In this document: positions 8,054 through 14,500 of the stretch, in pieces
Layout of the letters: each line of letters opens with the position of its first letter
How positions within the stretch are numbered: position 1 is the stretch's first letter
Made by a program: the position numbers and the translations under genes
NCBI GenBank assembly: GCA_002793835.1
Contig: PFDW01000046.1
Coordinates: 11,785 to 34,575 of the forward strand
From: Candidatus Portnoybacteria bacterium CG10_big_fil_rev_8_21_14_0_10_36_7
GTDB lineage: Bacteria; Patescibacteriota; Minisyncoccia; Portnoybacterales; PFDW01
Length of the DNA: 22,791 bases
Direction: 5' to 3'
Notes under the pieces: model-generated
Told to the model about the DNA's origin: nothing
The model's database searches: none
The model's input: the letters and a program-made list of their open reading frames with translations, nothing else

Positions 8054-8803
8054 ATGACAAAAAAAATAAAAAAAGTGTTGTTGATTGTGGCAGGAGGAAT
8101 GTTGGGTGGGATAATTGTTGAATTGTTGTCCCCCCTATTAGGAGCGGTGCCTTTTATATATCGTATTGGTTTTTTGCAAAGAGCCTTTGACGGAACAACT
8201 ATCGTAAATCCTGTGCAGAAAATTACTATTACTGAAAACCAGGCCGTAGAAAATGCTGTTGGTCGAGCTAATTCTTTTCTCGTGGCAGTCTCTGCTGAAA
8301 AATCCCCTTCTTATAAAAAAAAGGCGACAACGCCAAAAAAGGTTTTTGGCAGTGGTCTTATTTTAACAAGCGATGGACAAATTTTAGTGAGTGCTGATTT
8401 GGTTTTCGATGGCTATGATAATTATGTTGTAATCGGAGAAAATAAATTATTAGCTAAATTATTAAAAGTAGATGCTCAAAATAAATTAGCTACTCTGAAA
8501 GTTGCAGAATCCAATTTAACTGCGGTACCGTTGGTGGATGAAACTGATATTAGATTGGGGGCCGATGCGATCGTTGTGAGTTGGCAATCAATAGAGAAAA
8601 TTAATAATTTAATTGTGCAGGAGAGTATAATTAGTTTAATAAGTGGTGATAAAATTTATGCCTTTATGCCTAGCGAAATATTGCCTGGTGATTATATAAC
8701 TATTAATGATAAGGGCAATGTTATCTCGTTTGATAAAATTGAAAAAGGTGGGTTGCTACTCTTGAATGGTTCAAAAAATATTAAGTCAATGCTGGTTCAG
8801 TAA
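8054..8803 (+). CDS. HtrA-fold pseudoprotease (catalytic triad lost), membrane-anchored
   Basis: The 249-residue protein has an N-terminal membrane segment (about 8-31) and a domain that aligns by eye with the trypsin-like core of the active HtrA in the same operon. VFGSGLILTSDGQILVSAD matches its [18 protein letters not shown]. In this alignment His is replaced by Asp115, the catalytic Asp by Lys144 (QNKLATLKV against QDLAIIKI), and Ser by Gly212 (LPGDYITINDKG against [11 protein letters not shown]). There is no PDZ domain. The gene is intact and well translated in frame, so it is not a decaying pseudogene. It could be a regulator, decoy or scaffold for HtrA or for substrates. It shares 14 bases of start context with htrA (AATAAACATATGAC). 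It is the last gene of the operon, and a terminator follows. Confidence 0.78.
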   Translation: MTKKIKKVLLIVAGGMLGGIIVELLSPLLGAVPFIYRIGFLQRAFDGTTIVNPVQKITITENQAVENAVGRANSFLVAVSAEKSPSYKKKATTPKKVFGSGLILTSDGQILVSADLVFDGYDNYVVIGENKLLAKLLKVDAQNKLATLKVAESNLTAVPLVDETDIRLGADAIVVSWQSIEKINNLIVQESIISLISGDKIYAFMPSEILPGDYITINDKGNVISFDKIEKGGLLLLNGSKNIKSMLVQ

Positions 8804-8825
8804 TAAATTTATATTAATATTTCTC

Positions 8826-8847
8826 AAGGGGCTTCGGCCCCTTTTTT
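8826..8847 (+). terminator. Intrinsic terminator of the iscS-to-pseudoprotease operon
   Basis: A perfect 7-bp stem AAGGGGC / GCCCCTT (8826-8832 with 8837-8843) is closed by a stable UUCG tetraloop and followed by T residues to 8847. Confidence 0.93.
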
Positions 8848-8859
8848 GTTTGCAAGTCC

Positions 8860-8888
8860 TTGACATAAATTGTAAAATTTTCAACAAT
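8860..8888 (+). promoter_or_regulatory. Promoter of the winged-helix regulator gene
   Basis: A perfect TTGACA (8860-8865), a 17-base spacer and AACAAT (8883-8888, four of six matches to TATAAT) directly follow a terminator. The start would fall near 8895, leaving about 5 bases before ATG 8900 and no room for an SD site. Confidence 0.65.
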
Positions 8889-8899
8889 TAAACAAGCTG

Positions 8900-9544
8900 A
8901 TGCGCATTTACGTAGCAGTCAATCAAATGATACAAGAACGTGATGAAAGGTTGATAGTCGTCGAGGGGAGGATTTTTCGGTTGTGCCTTGCAATTTATCG
9001 AGTGTCAGAAAAATTTCCCGAAGGAGAGATTTTAAAAAAAAGAATAAGGGGATTGGCTGGAGATATTTTTTCTCAAATTTATTGCCAAAAAATGAGTCAG
9101 ACAATTGATAGTCTTGGCGCATTGCAAAAATATTTAAAGTTGTGTCAGGCTTTGAATCTTTCTAGCCCTATGAATTTTATTATATTGAGGCGAGAATATC
9201 AGTCTGCGAGAGAATCATTGGCTGAGATAGGAGACAGGCAAGTGGCACAAGCACCGAATGTAAAAGTGGATGAGAGTGAACCAGAAAAAAAAGACATGAA
9301 TCCCCTGCTCGTTAGAAAGAAAAAAGCTTTTTCTAGGAAACAGTTAGAGATTATTGATAGAAAGAAGCAAATTGTTGAAATGCTTAAAAAGGACGGGAAA
9401 ATAATAGCCAACGATGACGTTGCAAGGGAAATAGGCGTGGCTAGAAAAACTTTAAATAATGCACTTCGCGAATTAATTGATGAAGGTATTGTAAATAAAG
9501 AAGGTAGTTTCAAAGATAGCGAGTATTATTTAGCAAAAAAGTAG
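8900..9544 (+). CDS. Two-domain protein with C-terminal winged-helix DNA-binding domain
   Basis: The 214-residue protein has an all-helical N-terminal half (about 1-110). Its pattern FRLCLAIYRVSEKFPEGEILKKRIRG recalls small four-helix-bundle proteins of the Avd/S23 type. A charged linker follows (about 115-145), then a C-terminal winged helix (about 152-214), whose recognition region reads NDDVAREIGVARKTLNNALR followed by ELIDEGIVNKEG. This layout suggests a transcription regulator with a helical sensing or oligomerisation domain. It has its own promoter just before a nearly leaderless ATG. The gene ends 60 bases before the ECF sigma gene, and that gap carries three copies of a 9-mer that could be its operator. 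The winged helix is fairly convincing; the N-terminal assignment is tentative. Confidence 0.72.
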   Translation: MRIYVAVNQMIQERDERLIVVEGRIFRLCLAIYRVSEKFPEGEILKKRIRGLAGDIFSQIYCQKMSQTIDSLGALQKYLKLCQALNLSSPMNFIILRREYQSARESLAEIGDRQVAQAPNVKVDESEPEKKDMNPLLVRKKKAFSRKQLEIIDRKKQIVEMLKKDGKIIANDDVAREIGVARKTLNNALRELIDEGIVNKEGSFKDSEYYLAKK

Positions 9545-9551
9545 AAAGAAA

Positions 9552-9605
9552 TACTGGTAATTTATTTTTTTACCAGTAAATCTAATTTTTTACCAGTAAA
9601 TTTAA
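9552..9605 (+). repeat. Triple 9-mer TTACCAGTA array, candidate operator before the sigma factor gene
   Basis: One inverted copy (9552-9560) is followed by two direct copies (9570-9578 and 9590-9598). The direct copies belong to two adjacent 20-bp units (9566-9585 and 9586-9605) that differ at one base. The 18- and 20-base spacing places the copies about two helical turns apart, on roughly one face of DNA. The array ends at the sigma gene ATG. The inverted and first direct copies could also form a 9-bp hairpin with a 9-base loop, but no T run follows directly, so termination is less likely than protein binding. Confidence 0.65.
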
Positions 9606-10099
9606 TGAAATCAGCTACTAGGAAAAAATTCATAGACTCTTATGATAAATATGCAATACCGATCTATAGGTTTGTGTATTTAAGGGTGGGGAATGAGCAG
9701 AATGCCGAAGACATAACTTCCGAGGTTTTTTTACGTTGTTTGGGGTATCTCGAAGGGGGTCATATTGTTGATAATTATAGAGCATTTCTCTATCAGACAG
9801 CACGTAATTTAGTGGTTGACTTTTACCGTCAGAATGGTAGAATCTATAATGTACCTTTAGAAGACGCAAAACAGCTTGATTTGAGCATATCTATTGATAA
9901 GCCAATTATAAGTAAGATTGAGGTAGAGTCAGCATTAAGGTTGCTTAAAGATTCTTACCATGAAGCAATAATTCTTTATTATCTAGAAGACCTCTCTATT
10001 AGCGAAATTAGTCAGATTTTGGAGCGAAATGAGGGTGCGGTGAGGGTAATCATTCACCGAGCTCTAAGTGCCCTAAAACAGGCGATTAGCAAGCAATAA
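9605..10099 (+). CDS. ECF-type RNA polymerase sigma factor
   Basis: The 164-residue protein has the two-domain layout of an ECF sigma factor. Region 2 spans about 12-80, with YRFVYLRVGNEQNAEDITSE for core binding and FLYQTARNLVVDFYRQNGR for -10 recognition. A short linker leads to region 4 (about 106-162), with DLSISEISQILERNEGAVRV forming the helix-turn-helix for -35 recognition. There is no region 1.1 or 3. Such factors direct RNA polymerase to stress or envelope genes and are often held by a membrane anti-sigma factor. Here the next gene encodes a membrane protein of the DUF5667 type, a plausible partner. The start overlaps the end of the 20-bp repeats, and no SD site is present. Confidence 0.92.
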   Translation: MKSATRKKFIDSYDKYAIPIYRFVYLRVGNEQNAEDITSEVFLRCLGYLEGGHIVDNYRAFLYQTARNLVVDFYRQNGRIYNVPLEDAKQLDLSISIDKPIISKIEVESALRLLKDSYHEAIILYYLEDLSISEISQILERNEGAVRVIIHRALSALKQAISKQ

Positions 10100-10120
10100 A
10101 CTTATGTAAATCAATGCAAG

Positions 10121-10146
10121 TGTAACAAAGCATAGATTTTGGCGTC
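10121..10146 (+). promoter_or_regulatory. ECF-type promoter motif before the DUF5667 gene
   Basis: TGTAAC (10121-10126), 16 bases, then CGTC (10143-10146) matches the general pattern of ECF promoters such as those of Bacillus SigX, SigW and SigM (TGWAAC, 16-17 bases, CGTM). It lies in the 68-base gap between the sigma gene and the DUF5667 gene, 21 bases before ATG 10168, the right place for autoregulation. Confidence 0.6.
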
Positions 10147-10167
10147 TTCTTAAGTATAGAGAATAAA

Positions 10168-11139
10168 ATGGAAAAGATTTTAATATCACAAATTAAATCA
10201 TTAAAAAAGATCCAGCCATCGAAAGAGTGGTTGGGTTCTTTTCGCAATGAATTGATTTCAGGGATTAAGACCGAATCTCATGTTGGTTTTAGGGGTGCAA
10301 TGGAATGGTTTTTTATAGAGAAAAAGGTAGCCCCTGTTCTATTTGGAGTTATGCTTTTTGTGTTGGGTGGCCCTTTAATTGTCAGTAAAATAGCACAAAA
10401 TAGCTTGCATGGAGATTTATTGTATCCAGTTAAATTGGCTACTGAACAATTTAAGATTAAATTAGCTATGGATAAGGCAGATAAAGCCAGCCTTGAGGTT
10501 GAGGCATTTAATCAAAGAGTTCAGGAGCTGAATTTAGCGTTAATTAACCCAAATTTAATTAAAACAGATGAGGTGTCGCAAGCAGTGATTGAAGCACAAA
10601 AACAGTTAATATCAGTAAAAACACGGCTTTCTGGTCTAGATGGTTCAATAGTCCACTCACAAAAAGGGCTTGAAGTTGTTAAAACAATCACCAATAATAC
10701 GGCGGATGCTCAAAAAACATTAGCTAGTTCTCTCGATGGTCAAAATAATCTAGATCCAAAAATAATAGAACAAATAAATGATATCGTGGCGAGTGCTGAA
10801 AAAACAGAGGTTAAAGGATTGGAATATCTGGTAAAAAATACTGATAAAAACGATACGCAAGATATTACCAGTAAATTAGGAGATAAAATTGACAAGGCAT
10901 CTCAAGATGTAAAAAAAGTTGAAGATACAGTAACAGGTTCGGTTGATAAAGGGTCAATTAATGCAGTACTTATTCAAACTACGGAAGCTAAGAAAGGGTT
11001 GACTGAAGCGAAAGAATCTTTGGAAAATGGCGATTTGAATACAGCTTTGGATAAGATTAAAGTATCGCAAGAAATAACCAAGAGTGCTTCAGTAATTGTT
11101 AGTACTGCATCGTCAACTGCACAAATTGATAAGAAATAA
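10168..11139 (+). CDS. DUF5667-type membrane protein, candidate anti-sigma factor
   Basis: The 323-residue protein has a short cytoplasmic N-terminal region (1-52, with IQPSKEWLGSFRNELISGI, a pattern seen before the membrane span in similar CPR proteins). One membrane segment follows (about 54-74). The outer region begins with a DUF5667-like motif HGDLLYPVKLATEQFKIKL (about 81-99) and continues as long, charged helices to the end, probably coiled coils. It directly follows an ECF sigma gene and has an ECF-like promoter in front. Topology and position suggest it binds the sigma factor inside the cell and senses the envelope outside; this is inference, since no recognised anti-sigma zinc motif is present. 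No SD site is visible at ATG 10168. Confidence 0.78.
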   Translation: MEKILISQIKSLKKIQPSKEWLGSFRNELISGIKTESHVGFRGAMEWFFIEKKVAPVLFGVMLFVLGGPLIVSKIAQNSLHGDLLYPVKLATEQFKIKLAMDKADKASLEVEAFNQRVQELNLALINPNLIKTDEVSQAVIEAQKQLISVKTRLSGLDGSIVHSQKGLEVVKTITNNTADAQKTLASSLDGQNNLDPKIIEQINDIVASAEKTEVKGLEYLVKNTDKNDTQDITSKLGDKIDKASQDVKKVEDTVTGSVDKGSINAVLIQTTEAKKGLTEAKESLENGDLNTALDKIKVSQEITKSASVIVSTASSTAQIDKK

Positions 11140-11141
11140 AG

Positions 11142-11150
11142 TTATCCACA
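11142..11150 (+). other. DnaA-box-like 9-mer
   Basis: An exact TTATCCACA lies 2 bases after the DUF5667 stop codon. It is the second isolated exact match in the window (the other is at 1065) and has no cluster around it. Confidence 0.3.
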
Positions 11151-11160
11151 GATTGTTGTA

Positions 11161-11190
11161 TTGATAGAAGGTTCCTTTTTAATGTAAAAT
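11161..11190 (+). promoter_or_regulatory. Candidate promoter of the S-layer-like gene
   Basis: TTGATA (11161-11166), an 18-base spacer and TAAAAT (11185-11190) each match consensus at five of six positions. Transcription would start near 11197, about 307 bases before the chosen ATG at 11504. No better promoter was found closer to the gene. Confidence 0.5.
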
Positions 11191-11240
11191 AGTAAAAGAT
11201 CTATTTAGCCCTAAGTAATTAAACTGGGAGATAGTTTTTT

Positions 11241-11291
11241 TTATCCCCACGCTCGAAATTTAGTGATAGAAAATTTCGAGCGTGGGGATAA
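11241..11291 (+). repeat. Perfect 21-bp inverted repeat (hairpin) in the surface-protein leader
   Basis: Bases 11241-11261 pair without mismatch with 11271-11291, leaving a 9-base loop (11262-11270). The core is CCCCACGCTCG / CGAGCGTGGGG. Eight T (11235-11242) run up to and into the 5' arm, and no T run follows on the + strand. Read on the - strand the hairpin is followed by A, so it is not a canonical terminator in either direction. Confidence 0.9.
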
Positions 11292-11408
11292 GAGATTATC
11301 CTCGGTATTATTCAGAGTTTGAATAGAACTTTGAAGTTAAAAATTGCTCTGCCCTAAAAAGCAAAGCGTCGGTTGTGTTGATAAAAGGTCGATCACAACT
11401 GTAAAACT

Positions 11409-11434
11409 CTTTGACATATTTAACAATGTCAAAG
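11409..11434 (+). repeat. 9-bp inverted repeat CTTTGACAT / ATGTCAAAG
   Basis: Perfect 9-base arms (11409-11417 and 11426-11434) flank an 8-base centre. The left arm contains TTGACA, but no good -10 follows at a normal distance (TAAAGT at 11436 needs a 19-base spacer). It may be an RNA hairpin in the leader or a protein-binding site. Confidence 0.55.
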
Positions 11435-11503
11435 GTAAAGTCGAATGGAATCCTGCACCCTAACGGATGCAAAGTTTCAGAGACAATTCAAATTAAAATA
11501 AAA

Positions 11504-14500
11504 ATGAGTAAAAAATTACAAAAAGTTGTTTCAATAACAACTTCACTTACAACCATTGTATGGATGTCAGGTGTTGCGATGTTGGCTCCGATTGCTGCTA
11601 TAGCGGCAACGACTATCGTTGATGGTGATACCATCAAGACAGCCGACAACTACGATGTTTATATCGTTAAAATCGTTGGTTCAAATATGTACAAGAGACT
11701 TATCTTGAACCCAGAGGTTTTTGAAAGCTATGGACACCTAAGTTGGGATAAGATCAAGACAGTTGATCAAGCTACAATGGATTCATATACTGTTTCGGAT
11801 TTAGTTAGAGTTATCGATAACCCAAAAGTTTATCAATTAGTTCCTAACGGAGACGTTGGTGAAAAACATTGGTTAAACATGAGTGGTGCTGATTTTACAG
11901 CACAGGGTCGCGATTGGAATTCAATTTATACTATTAATGCAACCGATGGTGGAAATTACACAGAAGCCAGTGAAATAACTGGTGGTAGTGTTGTCGCTCC
12001 AAGTACTGGTCTAGCTGTCGCTTTGGCGTCAGGTACATCTGCTGGTGCAGTTGCTATCGGTGCAACAGATTCGGAATTCGCAAAAATAAATTTGACTGCT
12101 GGTACGGACAAAGCGCATACGATTACATCAATTGCGGTTCGCCGAAGTGGTGTGTCAAATGATACTGATATCTCAGCAGTTAAATTGTTTAATGGGTCAA
12201 CTCAAGTCGGTTCAACACAAGCAATCAATACTAATTCTCATAAAGCTACTTTTAGTGGTTTAACATTGACAATTGGTGCTGGTTCTACTGTTACATTAAC
12301 TGTAAAAGGTTCAGTCGCTGCAACAGCTGCAACTTCATCCCAAGTAATTTTGGGTGTTGAGGCTGCTAGCGATATTGTTACTGATGTCACTCCATCTGGG
12401 AGTTTCCCAGTTAATGGTGGCGCCTTAACAATAGCCGGAGTTTCTGTTGGTAATGCTACAGTAATTGCGCAAAGCAGTCCTTCGGGCAATTTATTGTCTG
12501 GTTCGACTGACCAGAACGTTGCTTCATTTAAATTTAATGCAAGCTCAACCGAAGCCATTTCGATTAGAAGCATTAAATTGACTGAAAATGGAACTTCAGC
12601 TGATGCTGATACCACCAATATCAAATTGAAAATTGCTGGTGTTCAGATCGGCGCAACAGCATCTGCGTTAATTAACGGTACAGTTACTTTTGATTTATCA
12701 TCTTCACCAATTTCGGTGTTAGCTGGTGGGTCAAAAACTGTTGATGTTTATACCGATGTAGCTAGCGGAATTAATACTTCGCGAACTATTGAATTTGACA
12801 TTAATAATGTTAACGATGTAGTTGTTGTTGGTTTAAACAGCAATGGCGGAATACAGTTACAGAACGCGTTTGCTCAAGCTGGGCAAGCTCTTACTGTTAA
12901 TCAGGGTTCGTTTACAGTTGCTTTAGATACAGCAACTAACCCAGCTACACAAACATTGGTAAAAGGAACAAACAATAACACAATGACAGCGCTAAAATTT
13001 AGTGCTGGTGCTAATGAAGGCATTCGAGTAACTGAACTTAAGTTAACCTTAACTGGTACTGGTTCAGTAACTGATGTCAACAATGTAGCAATCTATGACA
13101 ATGGTACAACCTCTGGTGGAACTGGAACATTAATTGCTTCTGGTGCCATTGTAGGCACAACCATTACATTTGGTTCAAACACCAATGGGGCCTTCGATTC
13201 TTCTGGTCTCTTTGATGTTGCTGCTTCAGGTAACAGGTATATCACCGTTAAGGCCGATATTCCTCCTGGAGCTACAGCAGCGAATACAGTTGGTTTCAAG
13301 GTAAACGTAGTAGGCGATGTAAAGATAGATGGTTTATCATCTATGAATGATATTGCTTCCACTGCTTCAAACATTACTTTGAATTCACCAAATGGTAACA
13401 ACCACACAATTTCGGGTAATGGTTCTCTGTCGATTTCATTATCGTCAGGTACTCCATCAGCCCAAACTGTTGCGAAGAATACATCTAACATCACATTTAC
13501 AAAGTTTGATTTAACTGCATCTAGTGAAGATATCGCAGTAACTTCAATTGTCGTCCGTTCTTACCTAGGCGCTGGCTCTTCTGGTGCAGTAGGTGGATCA
13601 GGAACCACAACTAATGTTAAATTGATGGATGGTTCAACACAGTTAGGTTCAACTTGTACAAATACAGCTACAAATGGAACCTGTACTTTCAGCTTTTCTT
13701 TAACTGTTCCAAAGAATGTAACAAAGACATTGTCCATAGTTGGTGATATTCCAACTAACGCCGGAGCTTCATCAATTCACTTTGATATTCCTGGCGCAGG
13801 AACAATTGCCGATGATATTTCCTCAACGGGTATATCGTCAGGCGTAGACTTGTCAGAAGCTGGTAGCGCTTCCGGTAACTTGTTTACCATTGGTGCTCCA
13901 ACTTTGACAGTTGCCGCAGCTTCAACTCCTGCAGCTACTACTTTTGTGAAGAGCACAATTGATGGGAAAGTCTTAACTTTGTTATTGACTGCTGGTGCAA
14001 GTGAAAGCATCCAAGTATCTTCAATTAAGATCATGGGTGCAACAACTTCAGGCGCATTAATTGGTGCAAACACAGTCGCGGGTACAACCACAACCAATGT
14101 AAAATTGTTTGATGGTTCGACTAAGATTGGTAACACTGGAGCGTTCACAGCTGGAACATACAGCACAACTGCTGACTATGTTAACTTCACAGGCTTAGAT
14201 TTTATTGTTCCAAAAGGTACAACTAAACAGATTGATGTTAAATTAACTGTTGGTGGTTCAAACACTGATTATTATTTCGGTGTTTCAACTACATCTGATG
14301 TTGTAGCTTCTGGCCTATCTTCTGGCGCAAGTGCAACTGTTACATTGTCGGCAACACCGTCAATGGGCGCAGCTATGACATTTGCATCAGCTGGTACATT
14401 AGCTGTTGATGACGCTGCCGATACTCCAACCATTGCAATGGTTTCAGTCGGTGGATCAGGCATGACTTCAAACGAAGTTATTGTCAGAAAGATTAAGTTC

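Larger units (their letters stand above)
11197..11503 (+). other. Long non-coding leader before the S-layer-like gene
   Basis: Between the DUF5667 stop (11139) and ATG 11504 lie 364 bases with no convincing gene. The stretch holds a candidate promoter, the 21-bp hairpin at 11241-11291, a smaller stem GTTGTG / CACAAC (11372-11377 with 11394-11399), and the 9-bp inverted repeat at 11409-11434. The final 25 bases before the ATG are A-rich and lack an SD site. An in-frame ATG at 11426 would add 26 residues before the signal peptide and is judged less likely. A long, folded leader is typical of abundant S-layer messages, where it protects the RNA. Confidence 0.55.

Noticed and set aside
9552..9578. 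Terminator formed by the inverted TTACCAGTA copies
   Set aside because: The stem is AT-rich, the T run sits in the loop rather than after the stem, and the direct repeat copy fits an operator better.
1065..11150. Replication origin suggested by two exact DnaA boxes (1065 and 11142)
   Set aside because: The boxes are single and 10 kb apart, with no cluster, no dnaA, dnaN or gyrase genes and no unwinding element nearby.
11345..11370. Second ECF promoter using CGTC at 11367-11370 before the S-layer gene
   Set aside because: The bases at the matching -35 distance (TGCTCT) do not resemble TGTAAC.
11345..11400. Possible riboswitch in the surface-protein leader (GCAAAGCGTCGG recalls part of the c-di-GMP-I motif)
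   Set aside because: The other conserved parts and the expected three-helix layout are missing, so only a short chance resemblance remains.
11426..11503. Upstream in-frame ATG 11426 as the S-layer gene start
   Set aside because: It would place 26 polar residues before a standard signal peptide that already begins with a Lys-rich n-region at 11504.
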